Of a DNA stretch of 20,941 nucleotides, positions 7,417 to 14,584 are shown piece by piece. A model generated the notes under the pieces. That model made no database searches. It had not been told where the DNA came from and was given only the letters and a program-made list of their open reading frames with translations. The position numbers and the translations under genes are program-made. Source of the DNA: JBPCQA01 sp050998615 (lineage in GTDB: Bacteria; Actinomycetota; Actinomycetes; Propionibacteriales; Nocardioidaceae); NCBI GenBank assembly GCA_050998615.1, contig JBPCQA010000006.1:1-20941 (forward strand). Reading direction: 5' to 3'. The stretch's first letter is position 1. Every line of letters begins with the position of its first letter.

Positions 7417-8151
7417 CTACCCAGCGGCGAGGTGGCGGACCCAGACCCGGTTGGGCCGGCAGGCTCCACCGGCGGTGCAACCGCTGACCCACATGACCGT
7501 GGTGTCGCCGGTGGGCCCTACCGCATGGACGGGAACCTCCAGCCAGCTCGGTTTGCTGCGGTTGTCGAGGGCGGAGCCGCACGGCGCCGCATGGGGACCA
7601 GCGAACGTATTCCTGGTAGAGGACTTGCCGGTTGCCGCCGAAAGTTGACCGACGCGTCACCGCGGGCGTTGGCGTCGAGATAGACCCCGCTGTACGCCGG
7701 CCGTCATCCCCCGGAGTAAATGGTCTGCGGCGCAGAAATCGCGCCATTGGCACTGGGATCCGCCCCAGACCACGGGGATGACGCCGACCCCGCTTTCGGG
7801 CGGCGAAGCGACCGGGGCCGGTTGGCTCCAAGATGCACCGGGCTGATGCATCGACGCGGTCGCCCGATAGGTACCGTCGGCTTGACGTTCCATCCACACG
7901 GCCACCAACATGCCCCGGGTCGTCGTAACGATCGCGCGGTGATGGTTCACGGCCTGGCCATACAACAGCTGCGGCGGCCCCCACGGCGATGACTGCTGCT
8001 GACCGGCGTCCGCCGGCGCGGTGAAAACAGTCACGAACGCGAGGAGTAACAAGGAACTCGCCCACACCGGCGCCCAGCCAAGCCAGCCTGATGTTGAGGT
8101 TCCGCAGGCCCGGGCTCGAAGCCTCACCAGCCCTTGCGTCATCGAGCCCAT
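7417..8151 (-). pseudogene. Decayed gene for a secreted protein (frameshifted)
   Basis: The ATG at 8151 follows GGGAGG at seven bases. The first part encodes a basic N-terminus, a hydrophobic signal or anchor helix (VWASSLLLLAFVTVFTAPADA) and a mature part with SPWGPPQLLYG, GMLVAVWMERQADG and GASWSQPAPVASPP. That spacing of tryptophan-rich strands recalls sialidase/BNR-like repeats. Near 7700 the signal shifts to another frame (GVYLDANARGD) and then returns. Beyond a TGA at 7657-7659 the first frame carries on convincingly (LDNRSKPSWLEVPVHAVG and CRPNRVWVRHLAAG) to TAG at 7417. So two frame changes disrupt a protein of about 245 residues. Sequencing error is an alternative to true decay. Confidence 0.65.
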
Positions 8152-8304
8152 CACCGGGCCTCCCTTCGCTGGTGCCACCAGCACCGCAGCTGCCCTCACG
8201 GGGCGGCGGGATCAGAAGTCTTAAGACACCTTAGCCAGCAACAGCACCAGCGACCCAGTGTTTGCCACATTTGGCTCGGCGGCACCGCTGGCGGAACTAC
8301 GCCG

Positions 8305-9492
8305 CTAGGTCGACGAGCCGACAGCCAGTCCGTACACGCGCTCGGCGTTAGCCGACCCGACGAGGTCGAATATCCGGGTCGCGTCGGCCTCCCCCATTTC
8401 GTGTCGGTCGATCAGCGACCCAACGATGGTGGCAAGCCCGCGCCGAAACAGCAGCGCGCCCAGATAATAGAGCTCGGCCAAGCCGAAGGCGTCGGAGGAA
8501 TACAGCATCTTGCCGAACGGGACCACCTCCAACGACTCGCGGATGAGTGCGCGCGACAGCACTCCCGTGTTGTGCACGGCCAAGCCGACGTCCATGAAGA
8601 CGTGATCGAACACCTGGGCCAGGTAGCTCGCCTGCCGGTGAAACGGGTAATTGTGCAAGAGCAGCACCGGCACGCCACTGCCTTGAGTTGCCCGCAAGAA
8701 TCCGGTGAGCAGTAACGGGTCGCACTCGTGCAGGTTGAGATCGTTGTCGCCGAAGCCCACGTGGATCTGCAACGGCAGCCCTACCTCGATCGCGGTCCAC
8801 GCCAGATATGCGTGCACGACCGGATGCGCGACCCGGTATGCGCCACCTCGGTCGGGCCGGCCATTGTGATCCTGACAGACGGCGCTCAGTGCGCCGCCCA
8901 ATGCCTGCTCAGTCGGTTTGGTGGCGGGCAGCGCCAGCCCGACCCGGTAGGCCGCCACGGTCTTGGCCCCGACCGCCGTCGACGACGCCATTCTCTCGAC
9001 CAGCCGGTCACCGAAGTCAGCGGCAGACACCCCTTCGGCGAGCAGGTCTTCGGCGGTGGACTCGAGGCGGACCACCTGGTGTGCGCGAGCGCGCGCCATC
9101 GTTCCTAGCTCCGTAGGCGTCGACACGGGCTCGGGCACGTAGCCGGTGTCCACGATCAAATCACGCAGACCGGCGCGCGACAGGAAGCGCCCGGCTGCCT
9201 CGGCATATCCCAGCTCGGCCCGTCGAGTCAGATAGTCATCTGGAGCCGCCAACGGGTCCAGATCCAGGACCGGAGCGCACCACCGCCGCACCGAAAGGCC
9301 GAGCATGGAGTCGAACGCCGACGTGCCTAGCGGGCTGGGCCGGGTCGCCTCGTTGAGCAACGACTCGAACCCGCGGCGGTCGAGGTTCCGTTGCACGACA
9401 CCATGGCAGTGGTGATCGACCATCGGGCCACTCGCGTATCGCGTAACCGCCTCGCTCGAGGAGGGGTTGTGGCTGGATGGATCGAGGTCCAT
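8305..9492 (-). CDS. Amidohydrolase of the FluG N-terminal / Amidohydro_2 type
   Basis: The 395-residue protein fits a TIM-barrel metal-dependent hydrolase. DHHCH (26-30) supplies the first metal ligands. Lys177 in VGAKTVAAYR is in the position used for a bridging lysine. His244 in LQIHVGFGD, His280 in LLLHNYPF and Asp334 in LYSSDAFGLAE complete the expected ligand order. The LHNYPFHRQA and SSDAFGLAELY blocks match the amidohydrolase half of FluG/nodulin-type two-domain proteins. Its ATG abuts the permease TGA with no spacer, so it is translated from the same message. With the divergent glutamine-synthetase-like gene, it could hydrolyse a gamma-glutamyl amide or a related amide. Cytosolic; substrate unknown. 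Confidence 0.9.
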   Translation of the reverse strand: MDLDPSSHNPSSSEAVTRYASGPMVDHHCHGVVQRNLDRRGFESLLNEATRPSPLGTSAFDSMLGLSVRRWCAPVLDLDPLAAPDDYLTRRAELGYAEAAGRFLSRAGLRDLIVDTGYVPEPVSTPTELGTMARARAHQVVRLESTAEDLLAEGVSAADFGDRLVERMASSTAVGAKTVAAYRVGLALPATKPTEQALGGALSAVCQDHNGRPDRGGAYRVAHPVVHAYLAWTAIEVGLPLQIHVGFGDNDLNLHECDPLLLTGFLRATQGSGVPVLLLHNYPFHRQASYLAQVFDHVFMDVGLAVHNTGVLSRALIRESLEVVPFGKMLYSSDAFGLAELYYLGALLFRRGLATIVGSLIDRHEMGEADATRIFDLVGSANAERVYGLAVGSST

Positions 9493-10968
9493 TCAGGACG
9501 CGTCCGTTCTGGTGTCGACGTCGCCGCGGTCGTTCAACAATGCCATCCCTCTGCCCAGCCGCCTGGGCACTTCGGGCACTGCGAACACGAGGATCGTGAG
9601 CAGCGCCAACCAACCGAAGGCGACGACCGGGAACCACCGTTCGGGCCCGGATGACGGGTAGGGCAAGACGTTGCGATAGATGGTGTAACCAAGCACGATC
9701 AACGCGAGCACCGGGATGATCACCTGCCACAACGGCACTGGCAGCAGGCGATCGACGAAGACCAGCCTGATGCACCCGATGGTGGCCAACACATAGGCGA
9801 CAAGCAAGATGAGCGTGCCGATCGCGCCGCTCCAAAAGAACGTGTCAAAGGGTTGGGCGCTGAACGCCACGGCGCAGATCACCCCGATGATGCCGATTGT
9901 GCCCGCGATGACGACCGCAGCGGCGGCCGGAGTCTCGTTGCGGCCGGTAAGCGACAGCGCGTGGCGAGGCGCGAGGTCGCGCGTCACCGCGAACAGCAGC
10001 CGGGATGCGCCGACGACACACGCCAGGCAACAGGCGAACGCGCTGACACAGGCGCCGAGTGTGATCAGGTCGCCGACCCAGGCGCCGACGTACGACGTGC
10101 CAAGGTCTCCCATCAGGGCAGCGGACTTGCCGAACCGCTTCACGCCCTGCGTGTCGGCACCGAACGCCATCATCTCGATCGCTGTCACGACCGTGAAGTA
10201 CAGACCACCGAAAATCGCGGTCCCCAAGATCGCGCGCGGGATGTCCCGCGACGGTTTGTGTGCCTCTTCGCCCAACGTGGCGGCAGCCTCGAAACCGGCA
10301 AACGAGAGCAGGCCGAAGATGATGCCGAGGAACAGTGTCGAGTTGCTGGTGCCGGGGGCGACCTTGAACACATCCATGGTGAAGTGGGCGCCACTTGGCG
10401 CATTGCCGGCGAGCATCCTGATCAAGACGAGGGCGGCGACGACCAGGATGAGCAGCACCGTGATCCCCTCCGCGGAGAGCAGGATCGAGGTGGCGTTCTT
10501 GGCCGGCTGGATCGCGAACAGCAACGCGAGGGCGAGCGCGATTCCGCCAATGACGAAGCCTGCCCACCAGGGCTGATCGTTCCAGACGCCGATGTCACCT
10601 AGGAACGCCGCACCGAAGATGCCGGCGGCAGATGAGGTGACCAGGCCGTAGAACACATAGGTGCCCATCAGCCCGAGACCGGCGACGGCACCGGCGCGTG
10701 GTCCAAGGGTTGCGCCGGCGAACGCATAGACCGAGCCGGCGTGGTGGTAGTACTGGCACAACCGCACGAAGACGTAGGCGATCAGCAGCACGGCAACCGC
10801 CGCCAGGAAGAACGCCAGAGGCGTGGCACGACCTACGAGTGTCGCGGTGGCTTGCGGGTTGATGTTGATGGCCATGCTCGGCGCCATCAGCGCCACCGAG
10901 ATGCCCACCGCCTGCCACACGGACAGCCCAGGACGCAGGCCGCGCTTCGACTCCTCTATGACAACCAC
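9493..10968 (-). CDS. APC-family amino acid / amine permease
   Basis: The protein (491 residues from the GTG at 10968) has about twelve membrane helices and the APC superfamily N-terminus: GLRPGLSVWQAVGISVALMA, then AININPQATATLVG. The short helix-breaking stretch there is the substrate-binding region of LeuT-fold transporters. Further family blocks are FGLLSFAGFEAAATLGEEAHKP and DIPRAILGTAIFGGLYF. The open frame begins at a TTG eight codons earlier, but GTG at 10968 has GGAGG at eight bases and is preferred. It is first in an operon with the amidohydrolase and divergent from the ligase gene, so it probably imports that pathway's amine or amino acid. Confidence 0.93.
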   Translation of the reverse strand: MVVIEESKRGLRPGLSVWQAVGISVALMAPSMAININPQATATLVGRATPLAFFLAAVAVLLIAYVFVRLCQYYHHAGSVYAFAGATLGPRAGAVAGLGLMGTYVFYGLVTSSAAGIFGAAFLGDIGVWNDQPWWAGFVIGGIALALALLFAIQPAKNATSILLSAEGITVLLILVVAALVLIRMLAGNAPSGAHFTMDVFKVAPGTSNSTLFLGIIFGLLSFAGFEAAATLGEEAHKPSRDIPRAILGTAIFGGLYFTVVTAIEMMAFGADTQGVKRFGKSAALMGDLGTSYVGAWVGDLITLGACVSAFACCLACVVGASRLLFAVTRDLAPRHALSLTGRNETPAAAAVVIAGTIGIIGVICAVAFSAQPFDTFFWSGAIGTLILLVAYVLATIGCIRLVFVDRLLPVPLWQVIIPVLALIVLGYTIYRNVLPYPSSGPERWFPVVAFGWLALLTILVFAVPEVPRRLGRGMALLNDRGDVDTRTDAS

Positions 10969-11017
10969 GAAGACTCCCTCCGGGAAACGCAACCAGGGTG
11001 AGACAGACCACTTGTGA

Positions 11018-11062
11018 CACTAGACTCCTGACAAATCGAGTGTGCCTAGTGAATCGAGTGTG
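11018..11062. promoter_or_regulatory. Candidate operator between permease and ligase genes
   Basis: Two perfect copies of AATCGAGTGTG occur at 11034-11044 and 11052-11062, 18 bases start to start. A perfect inverted pair CACTAG (11018-11023) / CTAGTG (11046-11051) overlaps them. These lie in the middle of the 168-base divergent gap, where one regulator could control both directions. The binding protein is unknown and no regulator gene is in view. Confidence 0.45.
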
Positions 11063-11136
11063 ATGGCAAGTTGAGGGGCTTGTCTATGCCGGACCCATGT
11101 CCGGCGGCCCCACATTGCGGCGACAAAGGAGCCTGA

Positions 11137-12513
11137 GTGGACGTCGAAGAGCGTGGGGCCCGCAGTGAAGCTGCCGAGGCTCTGATTGACCCGTTGGTCG
11201 AAGCAGGCGTGGTCGCGGTGGCGACTACATTCGTTGACAACTCCGGCATCGCCCGGGTCAAGGCCGTCCCGCTTGGCAGGTTGCCGCGGTTGGCGGCATG
11301 GGGCGCGGGGACCTCCACCAGCTTCGACAGGTTCCGCGCCGACGACGAGGTTGTCGGGTCGGGCGCGGGGACCGAGCCGGTCGGGGACCTGCGGTTGATT
11401 CCCGACGTACGACGCCTGGTGCCGCTGGCCGCCCAGCCTGGCTGGGCTTGGGCTCCGGCGGATCGCTATCAGCAATCCGGTGCAGAACACTCGCAGTGCA
11501 GCCGGCTCTTGCTGCGTCGTCTCACCGATGGATTGGCTGATCAAGGTCTCACGGTGCAATCGGCGTTCGAGATCGAATGGGTGGTCTCTGCTGGCGGCGG
11601 CGACGACTTCACGCCCGGAGTCGTCGGCCCTGGATATGGCATGGCCCGGATCGTCGGGTCGTCGGACTACTCCCGCGACCTCGTCTCCGCGCTGATAGAG
11701 CAGAGTGTCGACGTCGAGCAATATCACCCGGAGTACGCGCCTGGCCAGTTCGAGCTGTCGATCGCAGCCGAATCCCCCGTCGACGCCGCTGATACATCAG
11801 TGCTGGTTCGCGCCACGATTCGCGCCGTGGGCGAACGATACGGGCTTCGAACGTCGTTTTCACCCAAGGTCGACGTCGCCGGTGTCGGCAACGGTGGACA
11901 CGTGCACCTCAGTTTGTGGCGTGACGGCGCGAACCTGATGGCCGAGGGCAACGGCCGGTTCGGGTTGACTAAAACTGCGGCCGCATTCAGCGCCGGCGTC
12001 TTGAGCCGGCTGGCCGCGTTGCTCGCGATTGGCGCACCGAGCCCCGCAAGCTACCTGCGGCTGGTGCCGTCGCACTGGGCGGGCGCCTATGCGTGCTGGG
12101 GCCTGGAGAACCGGGAAGCCGCCATGCGGATGGTGACCGGATCGACAGGCAGCCAATCGTGGGCAGCCAACATGGAAATCAAGTGTTTCGACTTGCTGGC
12201 GAATCCCTATCTCTTGTTGGCGGGGCTGCTGTGTGCCGGCTCGGCCGGCATCTCCGAGGGAGCCGACCTGCCTGACCCGGTCGACGTCGACCCGGCGGCG
12301 CTGGACGAATCTGGGCTCGCTGAGCGGGGCATCACCCGGTTGCCAACGACGTTGGCCGAGTCGTTGGCGGCCTTCCAGTCCGACGAGACGTTGGCGGCGG
12401 CCTTCGGCCCGGAGCTTGTCGCGTCTTTGGTGGCGCTGCGCCAAAGCGAGATCGAGCTCTTCGCCGACGCCACCGACGAAGCGCTCGCGGCGGCGATCCG
12501 CTGGTTGCACTGA
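11137..12513 (+). CDS. Glutamine synthetase-like gamma-glutamyl ligase (FluG C-terminal / GlnA-like)
   Basis: The GTG at 11137 follows AAAGGAG by five bases. The 458-residue protein spans the whole glutamine synthetase fold. Metal and ATP site residues are visible: Glu145 and Glu147 (FEIEW), Glu199 and Glu206 (EYAPGQFELS), His255 (GNGGHVHLSL), Arg308 (SYLRLVPS) and Arg326/Arg331 (NREAAMR). The C-terminal strand reads MEIKCFDLLANPYLLLAGLL, where classic glutamine synthetase has E-x-R; here Arg is Lys349. The short N-terminal domain and this change fit the branch that joins glutamate to amines rather than ammonia. Context with a permease and amidohydrolase supports amine use. It is unlikely to be the housekeeping enzyme. 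Confidence 0.9.
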   Translation: MDVEERGARSEAAEALIDPLVEAGVVAVATTFVDNSGIARVKAVPLGRLPRLAAWGAGTSTSFDRFRADDEVVGSGAGTEPVGDLRLIPDVRRLVPLAAQPGWAWAPADRYQQSGAEHSQCSRLLLRRLTDGLADQGLTVQSAFEIEWVVSAGGGDDFTPGVVGPGYGMARIVGSSDYSRDLVSALIEQSVDVEQYHPEYAPGQFELSIAAESPVDAADTSVLVRATIRAVGERYGLRTSFSPKVDVAGVGNGGHVHLSLWRDGANLMAEGNGRFGLTKTAAAFSAGVLSRLAALLAIGAPSPASYLRLVPSHWAGAYACWGLENREAAMRMVTGSTGSQSWAANMEIKCFDLLANPYLLLAGLLCAGSAGISEGADLPDPVDVDPAALDESGLAERGITRLPTTLAESLAAFQSDETLAAAFGPELVASLVALRQSEIELFADATDEALAAAIRWLH

Positions 12514-12541
12514 CTCCTGTCCGGGTCACCGCTTGCCCCGA

Positions 12542-12595
12542 ATTGCGGGAAATCGTTCCATCCGCTCGGCGTGTCGGCCGCGGGTCTCCCGCAAT
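12542..12595. repeat. Inverted repeat between ligase and ABM genes
   Basis: ATTGCGGGA at 12542-12550 is matched by its exact reverse complement TCCCGCAAT at 12587-12595, with 36 bases between. There is no T-tract, so it is not a typical terminator. It may be an operator or an attenuating hairpin before the ABM gene. Confidence 0.4.
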
Positions 12596-12665
12596 CGCGA
12601 GGAGCAACGGCGCGGTTAGGCGTGCCTGGCGGGTGGGTACGTGCTGCGCAACGGAAGGAGCAGCA

Positions 12666-12968
12666 ATGGTCACCGTAGGTCTGCTAGTGATAGTCGAAGC
12701 CAAGCCGGGCAAGGAGGCAGACGTCGAGACGTTTCTTACCGATGCCCAACAACTCGCCGAACAAGAGCCGGCGACGACTGCCTGGTTCGCCATCCGGATA
12801 GACGACTCCCACTTCGGGATTTTCGACGTCTTTCCCGACGACTCGGGGCGCCAGATTCACCTGTCCGGCCCGATCGGTCAAGCCCTGGGCGAGCGAGCCG
12901 ACGAGCTCTTTGCCAGCCCGCCGTCCATCCAGCCGCTCGACGTGCTCGCCAGCAAGTTGCCGGGGTAG
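12666..12968 (+). CDS. ABM-domain (antibiotic biosynthesis monooxygenase-like) protein
   Basis: ATG at 12666 has AAGGAG five bases before it. The 100-residue protein is a single dimeric alpha/beta-barrel domain. VTVGLLVIVEAKPGKEADVE (2-21) is the first strand and helix, WFAIRIDDSHFGIFDVFPDD (41-60) the central strands, and FASPPSIQPLDVLASKLPG the end. This fold covers small monooxygenases, heme-degrading enzymes and many proteins of unknown role, and no catalytic residue is diagnostic. The open frame upstream to 12543 lacks coding character. It lies 152 bases after the ligase on the same strand and may be co-transcribed; a role in that pathway is only inference. Confidence 0.85.
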   Translation: MVTVGLLVIVEAKPGKEADVETFLTDAQQLAEQEPATTAWFAIRIDDSHFGIFDVFPDDSGRQIHLSGPIGQALGERADELFASPPSIQPLDVLASKLPG

Positions 12969-13074
12969 ATCTGACTCTCGAATCCGCGGTGCTTTCTGGT
13001 GTTCTGTCGCCGAAAGCGGCGTGGTTCCGAGGCGCTCGCTGCGCTCGCCCCTCCACCACTCGCACCGGCCATCC

Positions 13075-13110
13075 TCAACCACCGTGAGTCCGGCTTGGTC
13101 AACCACCGTG
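13075..13110. repeat. Direct repeat upstream of the acidic-peptide operon
   Basis: TCAACCACCGTG occurs twice, at 13075-13086 and 13099-13110, spaced 24 bases start to start. It lies 125-160 bases before the start of the acidic peptide, a reasonable place for activator or repressor sites. No promoter hexamers were convincing nearby. Confidence 0.35.
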
Positions 13111-13234
13111 TGGACGGTTTCTTCAACCCGAGTGGGCCGATCTGGTGGGCGCGGCGGTCGAGTTTGAGAACGCCAGCGGCGGGTATCACGGTTCACATCG
13201 GGCGTATGTGGACGCCCCAAGTCAAGGAGGACCA

Positions 13235-13447
13235 ATGACCACCACACCGGACCAACCACTAGGCGACGATGACATCCAGACAGTAGGCTCCACCGATCCT
13301 GACCTGGGGACTCCGACGGTCGGAGATGGCACAGACGGGACCGACGGCAACGACGCTGACGGTACCGACGGCAGCGACGCTGACGGTACGGATGGCAGCG
13401 ACGGCACCGACGGTGGGTCAGTGGATGCCGACGGCACCGACGCCTGA
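13235..13447 (+). CDS. Asp/Gly/Thr-repeat acidic peptide, candidate precursor peptide
   Basis: ATG at 13235 follows AAGGAGG at five bases, one of the best ribosome binding sites in the window. The 70-residue product splits in two. Residues 1-29 are a non-repetitive leader-like part with MTTTPDQPLGDDDIQTVGS. Residues 30-70 are a repeat of Asp-Gly-Thr/Ser units (such as NDADGTDG and SDADGTDG, encoded by 24-base repeats). By my count it has 20 Asp and no Lys, Arg, His, Cys, Glu or aromatic residue, and no signal peptide. It is first in a group with a JmjC oxygenase (start nine bases on) and a sucrase/ferredoxin-like protein. I infer it is their substrate. A plain acidic low-complexity protein is the alternative. 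Family not recognised. Confidence 0.72.
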   Translation: MTTTPDQPLGDDDIQTVGSTDPDLGTPTVGDGTDGTDGNDADGTDGSDADGTDGSDGTDGGSVDADGTDA

Positions 13448-13456
13448 ATCCGCACG

Positions 13457-14584
13457 GTGGACGCCCTTGAGTTGATGAGCGGAGACGCTCAGACCTTTAT
13501 CGAGAAGGTCTGGGCGTCTCGCGTTCAGATACATCAGGGCCGACCTGCCGACTATGTCGGTCTGCTTTCCTTCGACGACGTGGATCGCCTCCTCACCAGC
13601 ACTGCACTTCGCACCCCCGCACTCCGCGTGGCAGACCACGGCCGGGTGCTGCAGACTGCAGAGTTCACGCGGGCCGCCACCCTTGCCGGCGTACCCCTGA
13701 GCGGCCTCGTCGATGCCCGCAAGACACTGGACCTCTTCGACGGCGGCGCCACCCTCGTCTTGCAGGGTTTGCACCGATATTGGCCACCGCTCACTGATTT
13801 GGTTCGCGAGCTTGAGCTCTCACTGGGGCACCCCTGCCAAGCCAACGCTTATCTGACCCCGCCAGGGTCGCAGGGGTTCGCCCGGCACAGTGACACCCAT
13901 GACGTGTTCGTGTTTCAGACGTTCGGCCGCAAGCAGTGGGAAGTCCAAGACGAAAACGGCCAGCGCGACGTGCTGCTCGAGCCGGGCAGCTGCCTGTACA
14001 TGCCCACGGGCACACCGCACGCAGCTCGGACGCAGGACAGCGCCTCGCTGCACGTCACGATCGGCATCAACCGGATCACCTGGCGTCAGACACTTGAGCA
14101 TCTGATTCAGCGGGTGTTGAGCAACGACGCCTACGACGCCAGCATCCCAGCCGGCTACCTCGACGATCCGGCGATGCTGGTGCCCGAGCTTTCTGATCGG
14201 CTCGAGGCACTGGCGCAGACGCTGCGCGATGTCGACGTGGACCGCGCCACCGAGATGGAGACCACCAGATTCCTCACCTCCCGCAACGCCGTGCTGCGAG
14301 GCGGCTTGAACGACAGGATCGCAATGAGGCACGTCACCGACGACACGCTCTTGCGCCGACGTCCGGGATCGCCTTTCGTCGTGCGACCCGATGATGACCG
14401 GGTCCGGGTGCTGCTCGGTGACCGGGAGTTGTCGATGCCCGCACGGGTGGCGGGCGCACTGATCTACATCCGCGACAATCACGATTTCCGGCCCGTTAAG
14501 CTGACGCCCTGGCTGGACCCGCAGAGTCGTCTCGTGCTGGCCAAGCGGCTGGTCCGTGAAGGACTGCTGCAGGTGGAGGTTTGA
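13457..14584 (+). CDS. JmjC/cupin-4 Fe(II)/2-oxoglutarate oxygenase
   Basis: The 375-residue protein resembles ribosomal-oxygenase (ROXA/YcfD-type) JmjC hydroxylases. The iron site is visible as His144-x-Asp146 in GFARHSDTHDVFVFQ with the distal His188 in MPTGTPHAARTQ. Lys159 in GRKQWEV is a candidate for 2-oxoglutarate binding. After the barrel (about 95-210) come a helical dimerisation part and a C-terminal winged-helix-like domain (about 300-375), as in ROXA. Family members hydroxylate a protein side chain. GTG at 13457, nine bases after the peptide stop, lacks a Shine-Dalgarno, so coupling is likely; ATG at 13475 is an alternative. The last bases overlap the next gene. Its neighbour suggests it oxidises the acidic peptide. 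Confidence 0.9.
   Translation: MDALELMSGDAQTFIEKVWASRVQIHQGRPADYVGLLSFDDVDRLLTSTALRTPALRVADHGRVLQTAEFTRAATLAGVPLSGLVDARKTLDLFDGGATLVLQGLHRYWPPLTDLVRELELSLGHPCQANAYLTPPGSQGFARHSDTHDVFVFQTFGRKQWEVQDENGQRDVLLEPGSCLYMPTGTPHAARTQDSASLHVTIGINRITWRQTLEHLIQRVLSNDAYDASIPAGYLDDPAMLVPELSDRLEALAQTLRDVDVDRATEMETTRFLTSRNAVLRGGLNDRIAMRHVTDDTLLRRRPGSPFVVRPDDDRVRVLLGDRELSMPARVAGALIYIRDNHDFRPVKLTPWLDPQSRLVLAKRLVREGLLQVEV

Noticed and set aside
9809..10602. Plus-strand open frames of about 250 codons opposite the permease
   Set aside because: They are antisense to a clear twelve-helix transporter, and their composition (Ala/Arg/Asp/Pro-rich, no hydrophobic pattern) follows from its codon bias.
13021..13056. 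CGCTCGCTGCGCTCG-type short palindromic stretch
   Set aside because: Common simple motif in high-GC actinobacterial DNA; a single copy here gives no evidence of a repeat family or function.
13820..14482. Minus-strand frame of 220 codons opposite the JmjC gene
   Set aside because: The plus strand carries an intact iron-site motif and family layout; the antisense frame shows no recognisable domain.
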